DNA from: Bryobacter aggregatus MPL3
GTDB taxonomy: Bacteria; Acidobacteriota; Terriglobia; Bryobacterales; Bryobacteraceae
Direction: 5' to 3'
Assembly (NCBI RefSeq): GCF_000702445.1
Contig: NZ_JNIF01000003.1
Coordinates: 3,906,001-3,970,000, forward strand
DNA: 64,000 bases
The position numbers and the translations under genes were made by a program. The notes below the pieces were generated by a model, which was not told where the DNA came from, ran no database searches, and saw only the letters and a list, made by a program, of their open reading frames with translations. Of this stretch, positions 44,310 to 51,763 are shown piece by piece. Positions within the stretch are counted from its first letter, which is position 1, and the number at the start of each line of letters is the position of its first letter.

Positions 44310-46799
44310 ATGAATTTACTGAGCTTGCCCGCTCGTGCTTATGTCCTGCTGATCAGCCTCATTGGCACGATCGTTGGGATTTTCAGCCTGTTGGGTTGGG
44401 AATCGGCTAACATGATTCGCTTCATTTGCTACTTTCTGGTAGCGCTTGTGGCGGCGGGTTTACGTGTGGGCGTCAGTTCAGGCAGTGGCGCCGCGATGCC
44501 GGTCAACATCCTGTTTGTCCTGATCGGGATCATGGAACTCAGTCTTCCAGAGACCATCATCATTGGCGGCGTGACAACGGCCATCCAATGCATCCAAATC
44601 CTCAAGGGCCCTAGCCGGAATTTTCTTACCTTTTTCAACGTTGCAAACATCGCCACCGCAACCTGGATCTCGCACTTTGTCTATTTCCATCCCTCGCTTC
44701 GCCTCAGCATGGCGGATATTCCGGTTCGTCTCGTGCTGGCTGCGGCGGTCTTCTACCTCTTCAATACCTTCCCTGTTGCCGCGGTCATTTCGCTCACTGA
44801 ACACAAAAGCCTCCGCCGCATCTGGCGCGAACGCTACATCTGGAGTCTGAATTTTTACGTGGTGGGCACTGCCGCCGCCGGGCTCTTCAGCTTCGTCAAT
44901 CGTTATCTCGATTGGGGCTATTCGATGCTCGCGCTCTTCTTTTTCTACCTTCTCTATAAGGTCTATTCGATGCATCTGGCGCGGATCGATAAAGAGATGC
45001 AGCATGCGGAACAGATGGCGGCGCTCCACTTGCGCACCATCGAAGCGCTCGCCCTGGCCATTGAGTCGAAAGATGAAACCACGCATGAGCATCTCCAACG
45101 CGTCCAGGTCTATGCTCTCGAGGTGGGCCGCGACCTTGGCATGAAGGACGAGCAATTGGAAGCCCTGCGCGCTGCGGCGATTCTTCACGATATTGGCAAG
45201 CTTGCAGTGCCCGAACACATCATCTCGAAACCGGGAAAGCTCACGCCCGAAGAGTTCGACAAGATGAAGATCCATCCGATTGTCGGTGCTGAGATTCTTG
45301 AGCGTGTGCAATTCCCATACGATGTGTCCCCAATCGTACTCGCCCATCACGAGAAGTGGGATGGCAGTGGCTACCCCTATAGTGTTCGCGGCGAAGATAT
45401 TCCCTTGGGAGCCCGGATTCTCAGTGCTGTCGATTGTCTTGATGCACTGGCGAGTGATCGTCAGTACCGCCGCGCGCTGCCTCTCAATGAGGCGATGGCG
45501 GTTGTGGAACGCGAAAGCGGCACGAGCTTCGATCCGCGTGTCGTTGAAATTCTGAAGAAACGCTACGTCGAACTGGAAGAGTTAGCCCGTGCCGCCATTC
45601 GGAACATTGCTCCTCCGCCAAGGCTCTCCAAAGACATCAAGATCGATGCGGGCATCGCTCCGGCAGCCGGTTTCGAGCAGACCAAACGCTCGATCCAGGC
45701 TGTTTCCAACGGGGACCCCGGCGAGTTTATCAATTCGATTGCGTCCGCCCGGGATGAAGTCCAACAGCTCTTTGAAATCTCCCAGGATATTGGCAAGACA
45801 CTGAGTCTCGACGAAATGTTGAGTGTGCTTTCCCTGCGCGTCAAGCGGATGGTGACTTACGATTCGCTGGCGGTCTATATCCGGCGCGGCGACAGGCTGG
45901 TTCCGGAATACGTTTGTGGTGAGAACTTCCGTTTGTTCTCTTCGCTTCAGATTCCCTTGGGACAGGGTCTTAGTGGCTGGGTGGCCGACAATAATAAAGC
46001 AATTGTGAATGGCAACCCGAGTGTCGAGCCGGGCTATCTGAACGATCCGGCTAAGTTCAGCACTTTGCGCAGTGCGCTCGCGGTGCCTCTGGAAGGCAAG
46101 GTTGGCATTGTGGGGGTTCTTGCCCTTTACCGCGCGGAGAAAGACGCCTTCTCGCGCGACAACCTCCGGGTGATGCTCGCCATTGCTTCCAAGGTCGGGA
46201 TCACGATTGACCACCTACTGCGTCTGAAGGCTGCCGAGAGCAATGCGACCACGGACTTCCTGACCGATCTTCCCAACGCCCGTAGCCTCTTTGTCCATCT
46301 GGATACGGAACTCGCCCGGCGGGCGCGCAGCGGCGAAAGCGTGACGGTTCTGGTCACAGACCTGGATGGCTTCAAGGCCGTCAATGACCGTTTTGGCCAT
46401 CTCGAGGGGAATAAGCTCTTGAAGGCTGTCGCACAATGCCTCAAGCTGAACTGCCGGGAGTACGACTATGTGGCGCGTATGGGCGGTGACGAATTCGTGC
46501 TGGTCCTTCCTGGACTCAAGCGGGAAGACCTTCATCTACGCACTTCGCGCATCTCCACTATGATTGCGGACACGGCGCGGGCCGTGATCGGCGAAGATGT
46601 GGTTGGCATCAGCATCGGAGCGGTCCAGGCGCCCGAGGATGGCCGGGACGCGGAGACCCTGCTTGGCGAAGCCGACCGGCGTATGTACAAGGCGAAAGAA
46701 GCACGCAAGGAAGCCATCAAGACCAACCAACTCCAAAACTTGGGCCGCAAAGATTTCGGTTGGCGTGCTTCCACCCCGACAATTGTCGAGCACACCTAG
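44310..46799 (+). CDS. Membrane HD-GYP, GAF and GGDEF protein (bifunctional c-di-GMP turnover)
   Basis: This 829-residue signalling protein has an N-terminal membrane region of about 6-7 helices (1-225). An HD-GYP phosphodiesterase (about 232-400) shows HEHLQRVQVYALEVG, the metal-binding ILHDIGKLAVPEHI, and HHEKWDGSGYP. A GAF domain covers about 480-640. The C-terminal GGDEF cyclase (about 645-805) has an intact signature, RMGGDEF, and LVTDLDGFKAVNDRFGHLEGN. Both catalytic centres look complete, so the protein could make and degrade c-di-GMP, with GAF and the membrane part as inputs. The 223 bases upstream (44087-44309) hold no other recognised feature. Confidence 0.92.
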   Translation: MNLLSLPARAYVLLISLIGTIVGIFSLLGWESANMIRFICYFLVALVAAGLRVGVSSGSGAAMPVNILFVLIGIMELSLPETIIIGGVTTAIQCIQILKGPSRNFLTFFNVANIATATWISHFVYFHPSLRLSMADIPVRLVLAAAVFYLFNTFPVAAVISLTEHKSLRRIWRERYIWSLNFYVVGTAAAGLFSFVNRYLDWGYSMLALFFFYLLYKVYSMHLARIDKEMQHAEQMAALHLRTIEALALAIESKDETTHEHLQRVQVYALEVGRDLGMKDEQLEALRAAAILHDIGKLAVPEHIISKPGKLTPEEFDKMKIHPIVGAEILERVQFPYDVSPIVLAHHEKWDGSGYPYSVRGEDIPLGARILSAVDCLDALASDRQYRRALPLNEAMAVVERESGTSFDPRVVEILKKRYVELEELARAAIRNIAPPPRLSKDIKIDAGIAPAAGFEQTKRSIQAVSNGDPGEFINSIASARDEVQQLFEISQDIGKTLSLDEMLSVLSLRVKRMVTYDSLAVYIRRGDRLVPEYVCGENFRLFSSLQIPLGQGLSGWVADNNKAIVNGNPSVEPGYLNDPAKFSTLRSALAVPLEGKVGIVGVLALYRAEKDAFSRDNLRVMLAIASKVGITIDHLLRLKAAESNATTDFLTDLPNARSLFVHLDTELARRARSGESVTVLVTDLDGFKAVNDRFGHLEGNKLLKAVAQCLKLNCREYDYVARMGGDEFVLVLPGLKREDLHLRTSRISTMIADTARAVIGEDVVGISIGAVQAPEDGRDAETLLGEADRRMYKAKEARKEAIKTNQLQNLGRKDFGWRASTPTIVEHT

Positions 46800-47170
46800 A
46801 CGCGAGTGGCAATCCAAACCGGATGTCCACTGGGCGCGAGAAACCCCATCTCACGCATTCCATAAGAAGCAACCCGCTCTGGCATCAATACTGGAAACGC
46901 TGACAATGCGGATCGAACCGAATGGAAGTCTTGCACCTCGAGAAACAAGTTCGTCGGCTGTCCTTTTCCTTCGAGAACCGCTTCTGGTGCGTCCGCCTTC
47001 GCGCTGGCCCAAGTCTGCAGCATCACTTCGATGCCTTCACGCACCAGGATGACGAAGCCCAGATGCCCCTCGTGCGGGACCTCCAACGTAACTGTAAATC
47101 CCAGACCCTCTCTCCAAAAAAGAAGAGAACTCTCTATGTCGTCCATCAGGAGGACTGGTGTTAGTTTCAT
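46796..47170 (-). CDS. VOC-family (glyoxalase/bleomycin-resistance fold) protein
   Basis: This 124-residue single VOC module contains paired beta-alpha-beta-beta-beta units (MKLTPVLLMDDIESSLLFWREGLGF at the start, FLAPSGHPVWIATRV at the end). Such proteins include metal-dependent lyases, dioxygenases and drug-binding proteins; metal ligands are not obvious here. Its stop overlaps the stop of the convergent GGDEF gene by four bases. The AraC gene lies 9 bases upstream in the same direction, so the two may be co-expressed. Confidence 0.82.
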   Translation of the reverse strand: MKLTPVLLMDDIESSLLFWREGLGFTVTLEVPHEGHLGFVILVREGIEVMLQTWASAKADAPEAVLEGKGQPTNLFLEVQDFHSVRSALSAFPVLMPERVASYGMREMGFLAPSGHPVWIATRV

Positions 47171-47179
47171 CTTCTGAGA

Positions 47180-47860
47180 CTAATCGCTTGGTTCCGCGGC
47201 GCGATTGGAAAATTCGGCCATCGGGCTCATCCCTGTGAACTCGCGCCAGTCCCGAATCAGATGGGCCTGATCGTAGTACCCGCAATCGACGGCGAGCGCG
47301 CTCCATGCCGTTCCGCTGTGGCGGCGCAAGCTCTGCGCCCGGCGAAAACGGAGCACCCGCGCCAGATGTTTCGGCGAAAGTCCGGTTCGCTCGAGCGACA
47401 CCCTCCGAAAGTGGCGCACCGAAAGGCCTGCCTGCCCGGCGACCCAATCCAAATCGACGTTGCCGTGCCGTTCTGCCAGAAAATCGAGGGCCCGCTGTCC
47501 TGGTGTGAGGACGCAACTCCGCTGCAACCATTCTTCGAGCGGAAAAGTACGAAGCTCCTGAAGCTTATCCACCAATTCGCAGGCGTCCATCTTCAGAAAA
47601 GAAGCCAATCTTCCTGGCCGGAAGCGGATTCCCCGCAAGCGCACACCCACCGGGAGAAGTACTTGTTTCCGAACCGTCATCGATCCCACGATCCGCACCC
47701 GATTCTCTTCATCGAAAATCAAATCCATGCACCCATCGGGGTCCACAGCATAGGCACGTCCGTCGCCACGGACTTGCCAGATGGCATCAATCGATTCGAT
47801 GGGGCTAGCTCTTCTTTCCTGGGGGATCGTCCTGCTCGGTCCGCTCCACCAATTTCTCAA
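47180..47860 (-). CDS. AraC-family transcriptional regulator
   Basis: The protein of about 226 residues has an N-terminal sensor-like part (IWQVRGDGRAYAVDPDGCMDLIF, LLPVGVRLRGIRFRPGRLASFL) and a C-terminal AraC double helix-turn-helix. The latter includes DLDWVAGQAGLSVRHFRRVSLERTGLSPKHLARVLRFRRA and WSALAVDCGYYDQAHLIRDWREFTGMSP. The start is unclear because no ATG occurs before the conserved region within a reasonable distance. TTG at 47860 is listed, which overlaps the upstream gene by 56 bases; ATG 47974 is the next option. It probably controls the VOC gene just downstream or genes elsewhere. Confidence 0.75.
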   Translation of the reverse strand: MRNWWSGPSRTIPQERRASPIESIDAIWQVRGDGRAYAVDPDGCMDLIFDEENRVRIVGSMTVRKQVLLPVGVRLRGIRFRPGRLASFLKMDACELVDKLQELRTFPLEEWLQRSCVLTPGQRALDFLAERHGNVDLDWVAGQAGLSVRHFRRVSLERTGLSPKHLARVLRFRRAQSLRRHSGTAWSALAVDCGYYDQAHLIRDWREFTGMSPMAEFSNRAAEPSD

Positions 47861-48881
47861 CGGCCACCGAAAAGATCGCCGGTTTTCCCAAACGATCCGA
47901 TTGGAAATAGATGCGCTGGGAACTGGGGGAAAAGACCGGCGACACCGATCCTGGATCCGAACTCTTATGTTCACAAAGTGCCATTTCCCGCCTCGTAATG
48001 CGCAGCATGATCAGGATAAAGGGCTGGGCCTTCGACCCCGACGCTCCGACAAAGACGCTTGAATCGGCGTTGCGTCCAAAGTCGACAAACTGGCTGGTTT
48101 TCCCCACCAGCGCTTCTTTGTTTGCATCGAGTGAGAATTCAAAGAGCGCATTCGGAATCCCCTTGCCCTGGTTCACTTTTAGATAAAGGATGCTGCGTCC
48201 ATCGGGGCTCCAAAGCGCCGGGCCGAGTTCTCCCTCGATCGGCAGCTTGCGCATCTTTGCTCCCGCGGTCGTGGCGATCACCGAGATCGAAGCGTCCGTT
48301 CCCCGGACAAATACCTGTCCCGATTTGCTGATCGTTGCTTGCGAAGCTTCCACTTCCGCCAGCGTTCTCGAAACGCGTCCCACTGCTGTTGGCACCAGAA
48401 CCAGCTTCTTCTGGTCAATCAGCACCAGATTCGTTCCATCGTCGGACAGCGACAATCCCCGCTGAAAGATCTCCGGGGCGCTGCCCTGATAGAGCTGCCT
48501 GGGCTTGCCGCCGCTCATCCCGGTTCCCAGCAACAGGTCCCCGTCTGCGTAATACAGGGTCCGGTCATCGGGGGAGAGTGCGAGCGATCTCGGCTCCAGC
48601 GCCGAGGCGGTGGTGAGCAAGCGGGTGGCGCCGCCCTTCACCTCTAGCCTCTGTGCCTGGAATCCATTTGCTGTTTCCGTCGAATAAACCAGAAACCCGT
48701 TGCGCGAGGACACAGAACGATTTCCATGATGCGGCAGATAGCTCGCCTGCGCGGGATCGGAAAGGGCAAGGACCTCGACCTCGGTCGAAGGATCGAAATA
48801 GCGCCGGATTGGATTGCTTTGAGCGCTCGCTGCGGCCGCACCAGCCATGCCGAGCGCAAACTTACGTCGCGTCACGTTCAT
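47805..48881 (-). CDS. Tat-exported TolB-like beta-propeller protein
   Basis: This 358-residue protein has a Tat signal (MNVTRRKFALGMAGAAAASAQ), then repeated beta-propeller blades of the WD40-like/TolB type. Blade motifs include PRSLALSPDDRTLYYADGD, GLSLSDDGTNLVLID, ALWSPDGRSILYLKV and SPVFSPSSQRIYFQSDR. Similar propellers occur in oligogalacturonate lyase-like and TolB-like proteins; catalytic residues were not identified, so a binding role is possible. It is 61 bases from the divergent DapA-like gene. Confidence 0.78.
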   Translation of the reverse strand: MNVTRRKFALGMAGAAAASAQSNPIRRYFDPSTEVEVLALSDPAQASYLPHHGNRSVSSRNGFLVYSTETANGFQAQRLEVKGGATRLLTTASALEPRSLALSPDDRTLYYADGDLLLGTGMSGGKPRQLYQGSAPEIFQRGLSLSDDGTNLVLIDQKKLVLVPTAVGRVSRTLAEVEASQATISKSGQVFVRGTDASISVIATTAGAKMRKLPIEGELGPALWSPDGRSILYLKVNQGKGIPNALFEFSLDANKEALVGKTSQFVDFGRNADSSVFVGASGSKAQPFILIMLRITRREMALCEHKSSDPGSVSPVFSPSSQRIYFQSDRLGKPAIFSVAVEKLVERTEQDDPPGKKS

Positions 48882-48942
48882 CTCTAGAATAAGACGCGCG
48901 CGCTGGACTCTGCGATACCCGTGATAGCATCATGGCCTTATC

Positions 48943-49815
48943 ATGGCCGGTGTTTATCCCATACTTGTTACCACGTTCAAAGAAGATGGCTCGCTCGACA
49001 TCAAAAGCCAGCTTCGGCTTGTCGATCATTTGCTCGAGCAAGGCGCTCATGGTCTTGGCCTCTTTGGCAATGCGAGCGAAGGCTATGCCCTCGAAGGCTC
49101 GGAACGAATTGAGTTGATGCGAGCGATCGCGAGCCACGTCAACGGGCGTGTCCCGCTGATCGCCTCGAGCGGCCACACAGGCACGCGCGCTGCTGTCGAG
49201 CTCAGCAAGCAATTGGCCGGGCTCGGAGCCACCGGGCTGATGGTGTTGCCGCCCTACTTTCTCAAGACCGATGGCGAAGGACTCCTGCACTACTTCTCTG
49301 AGATCAGCAACGGCGCCCGCACGCCGATCATGATTCAGGATGCTCCGCTGCTCACCCAGGTGGCGATGCCTCCTCCGCTGTTGGCCCGGATGGCGCGCGA
49401 GATTGAGTTCGTCACGATGGCAAAGATCGAAGCTCCGCCGACGGCGCCCAAAGTGACACAGACCGCCAAAGCTGCCGGAGAGAGCCTCAAAATCTTCGGA
49501 GGCCTCAATGCGCAGTTTTTCATTGAGGAATACGATCGTGGGGCGCGTGGCACCATGCCGGGCAGCGATTGCATCGCGCAACTGGTGCAGATCTGGAACG
49601 CCCTCGAACGCGGAGACAAGTCCACGGCCTGGGATCTCTTCACCCACGTCCTCCCGCTGCTCCGCTTTGAGCTCCAACCTGGGATGGGCGTCAGCGCGAT
49701 GAAGAACAATCTCGTCGCCGCTGGCATCATCGAATCGGCCACGGTGCGTCATCCCACTGCCAGCCTGGACGCAACCAGCCTGGCCGAATTGAAGTATCTC
49801 CGCGAGCGCCTCTGA
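48943..49815 (+). CDS. Dihydrodipicolinate synthase/N-acetylneuraminate lyase family protein
   Basis: The 290-residue TIM-barrel enzyme is of the DapA/NanA superfamily, which forms a Schiff base with a 2-oxo acid. The catalytic lysine is in TMAKIEAP (about residue 162), and the GLFGNASEG segment matches the substrate-carboxylate loop. The usual catalytic Tyr region (YNxPxxT) is replaced by IQDAP, so it is unlikely to be the lysine-pathway enzyme. Members with this change include sugar-acid dehydratases or aldolases. Its neighbours (MFS transporter, GntR regulator, TonB receptor, enolase-superfamily dehydratase) fit catabolism of a sugar acid. The stop shares a base with the MFS start (TGATG). 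Confidence 0.85.
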   Translation: MAGVYPILVTTFKEDGSLDIKSQLRLVDHLLEQGAHGLGLFGNASEGYALEGSERIELMRAIASHVNGRVPLIASSGHTGTRAAVELSKQLAGLGATGLMVLPPYFLKTDGEGLLHYFSEISNGARTPIMIQDAPLLTQVAMPPPLLARMAREIEFVTMAKIEAPPTAPKVTQTAKAAGESLKIFGGLNAQFFIEEYDRGARGTMPGSDCIAQLVQIWNALERGDKSTAWDLFTHVLPLLRFELQPGMGVSAMKNNLVAAGIIESATVRHPTASLDATSLAELKYLRERL

Positions 49816-51023
49816 TGCACCTCCGTTGGTGGATTGCCGGGCTGCTGTTCCTGTCGGTGGTCATCAATTACATCGATCGCCAGTGCCTCAGCGTACTGGC
49901 TCCCATCATCACCAAAGAGCTCAATCTGAGCCCTACGGGCTACGCGACCATCCTCAACGCCTTCCAGGCCGCCTATACCTTCATGTACGTTGGCAGCGGT
50001 CTGCTCGTGGACCGTTGGGGCACCAAGATCAGTCTCACGGTCTTTATGAGTTGGTGGAGTATCGCCAACGCGCTCCACGCCTTTGCGACTAACGCTTTTG
50101 GTCTGGGCGCCTCCCGCTTCCTCCTCGGCCTGGGAGAGCCGGGCAACTTCATGGCTGGTTTCCGCGTGATCAGCGAGTGCTACGCCAAGCAGGAGCGAGC
50201 GCTTGTCAATGGCTTGCTCAACGCCGGCAGCAGCGTCGGCGCGATGATTGCGCCCTTCCTCATCACCTGGCTCTACGCGCAGCTCAGTTGGCGTGGCGCC
50301 TTTGTCGTCTGCGGCGCTCTTGGCCTCCTCTGGATCATTCCCTGGTGGTTGATTTATCGTCCACTCCTGCCGATCGCGCAAGCTCCGGAGGAGAAGCCCG
50401 CCGGCTGGACTGCCTATCTCCGGCTCCCTCAAAGTTTCGGCCTCCTGAGTGCGCGCTTTCTGAGCGATCCGGTCTGGTGGTTCTATCTCTTCTGGCTTCC
50501 GAAATATCTGGTGGAAGGCCGTGGCTTCTCCATGCAGGACATGGCGCTGGTTGCCTGGATGCCCTATCTCAGTTCCGATCTCGGTGCGATGTTTGGCGGC
50601 TGGATGAGCGGCCATCTGATCGGGCGCGGCTGGGATACCTTGCGTGCCCGGCGCGCGGTGATGTTGCCTGCCGCCTTGGTGATGCCGATCAGTATCGTCG
50701 TTGCCTTTGTGCAATCGAGCGCCATTGCGATCGCCTGCATCTGCATCGTGACCTTCGCCCACATGGTCTGGAAAACAAACCTCTCGACCGTCACCAATGA
50801 CCTCTACCCGGTGCAGGTGATTGGCAGCGTCAGCGGCGTCTTCGCCTTTGGCAATGGACTTGGTGGCTTGCTCTTTACAGCTCTTACCGGCTGGCTGGTG
50901 CAGTACTCAGGTTATTTCTGGGTCTTTGCTTTGATGGGCATCCTGCACCCGCTAGCGTTTCTTCTTTTTCGAGGCTTCGTCCGTGAGCCCTTGCGCCTCG
51001 CGAGCACTGAGGGCAGCCATTAG
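49815..51023 (+). CDS. MFS transporter, ACS/hexuronate-type
   Basis: This 402-residue 12-helix permease resembles the anion:cation symporter family that includes ExuT and GarP. The start region RWWIAGLLFLSVVINYIDRQCLSVLAPII is characteristic (the NYIDR motif). Other segments include WGTKISLTVFMSWWSIANALHA, GLGEPGNFMAGFRVISE and LVNGLLNAGSSVGAMIAPFL. It probably brings a sugar acid across the inner membrane for the flanking DapA-like and enolase-superfamily enzymes. It is coupled to the upstream gene by TGATG. Its last 72 bases overlap the 3' end of the convergent GntR gene. Confidence 0.88.
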   Translation: MHLRWWIAGLLFLSVVINYIDRQCLSVLAPIITKELNLSPTGYATILNAFQAAYTFMYVGSGLLVDRWGTKISLTVFMSWWSIANALHAFATNAFGLGASRFLLGLGEPGNFMAGFRVISECYAKQERALVNGLLNAGSSVGAMIAPFLITWLYAQLSWRGAFVVCGALGLLWIIPWWLIYRPLLPIAQAPEEKPAGWTAYLRLPQSFGLLSARFLSDPVWWFYLFWLPKYLVEGRGFSMQDMALVAWMPYLSSDLGAMFGGWMSGHLIGRGWDTLRARRAVMLPAALVMPISIVVAFVQSSAIAIACICIVTFAHMVWKTNLSTVTNDLYPVQVIGSVSGVFAFGNGLGGLLFTALTGWLVQYSGYFWVFALMGILHPLAFLLFRGFVREPLRLASTEGSH

Positions 51024-51677
51024 GCTTTCCTGCGCCCGAAGGATATGGGCACGCAGTGCCGTTTCCAACTGCGGCAGTGACCCCGCCTCGAGCGCTTTCA
51101 CAATCGCTTCGTGTTCGGCTTGTTCCTGACTCAAGCGATTGCGTAGGGCGGGGAGGCGCGGGCCCTCGCTCGCATGGATGCGGGCAATCTGGATGTGGGC
51201 ATTCAGGCTCTCATAGAGATCGCTCAAACGCTTTGATCCGGCTACTTCAAACAGCGCGCGATGGAAGTCAAGATTCAACGCTTCGTGGTGTTTCATCTCC
51301 TCCTCGTTACGCACAGCCTTCCTCAGCCCCGCAAGCAAAGTATGCAGCCGCTGGAGATTCTTGGCATTCGCGCGAGTGATCGCGCGTTTCCCGGCCAACA
51401 GTTCCAGGGCCAGCCGGATCTCGAAGGTTTCCGCCAGATCCTCTGCTGAAATCGAGGCGACGTAGGTTCCCGAGCGTGGGTGAATCTCCACCAACCCTTC
51501 GACGGCAAGTTGCTGTAACGCATGGCGGATCGGGGTCAAGCTCACACCCAGTTCTTGTGCCAGATCCTCTGCCATCAATCGCTGTCCTGGTAGAAAAAAT
51601 CGCGACAAGATGGCGGCTCGGAGCGATTCATACACCTCGTCCGTTGCCCGTTTTTTAATCAAAGGTTCAAGCGGCAT
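50952..51677 (-). CDS. GntR-family transcriptional regulator (FadR subfamily)
   Basis: The 241-residue regulator has a winged helix-turn-helix (about 10-75: EVYESLRAAILSRFFLPGQRLMAEDLAQELGVSLTPIRHALQQLAVEGLVE). An all-helical FCD effector domain follows (about 90-220), with metal/ligand-type residues in LDFHRALFEVAGS and QEQAEHEAIVKALEAG. FCD regulators commonly sense sugar acids and control the adjacent catabolic genes. The start lies next to the duplicated promoter of the TonB receptor gene. The tail is rich in lysine and overlaps the MFS gene. Confidence 0.92.
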   Translation of the reverse strand: MPLEPLIKKRATDEVYESLRAAILSRFFLPGQRLMAEDLAQELGVSLTPIRHALQQLAVEGLVEIHPRSGTYVASISAEDLAETFEIRLALELLAGKRAITRANAKNLQRLHTLLAGLRKAVRNEEEMKHHEALNLDFHRALFEVAGSKRLSDLYESLNAHIQIARIHASEGPRLPALRNRLSQEQAEHEAIVKALEAGSLPQLETALRAHILRAQESLMAALSAREAQGLTDEASKKKKR

Positions 51678-51749
51678 CTAGACAGGCTATCAGCAATCTG
51701 AAATAATCCGCACCTAGACAGACTATCAAGAATCTGAAATAATCTGCCG
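51678..51749 (+). promoter_or_regulatory. Tandem duplicated promoter/operator between gntR and the TonB receptor gene
   Basis: Two copies of a 36-base unit (51678-51713 and 51714-51749) are joined head to tail with about five differences, and a third begins with CTAGAG. Each unit contains TAGACA, exactly 17 bases, then AATAAT, which is a sigma-70-like promoter on the plus strand. In the second copy these lie at 51715-51720 and 51738-51743, predicting a start near 51750, just 14 bases before the receptor ATG at 51764. The spacer of the second copy also holds CAGA-N10-TCTG, a possible GntR operator. Confidence 0.6.
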
Positions 51750-51763
51750 CTAGAGGTCTTTTG

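Noticed and set aside
47861-47974. AraC-family regulator start at ATG 47974
   Set aside because: It would place 170 bases inside the beta-propeller gene and add residues unlike the family; kept only as an alternative.
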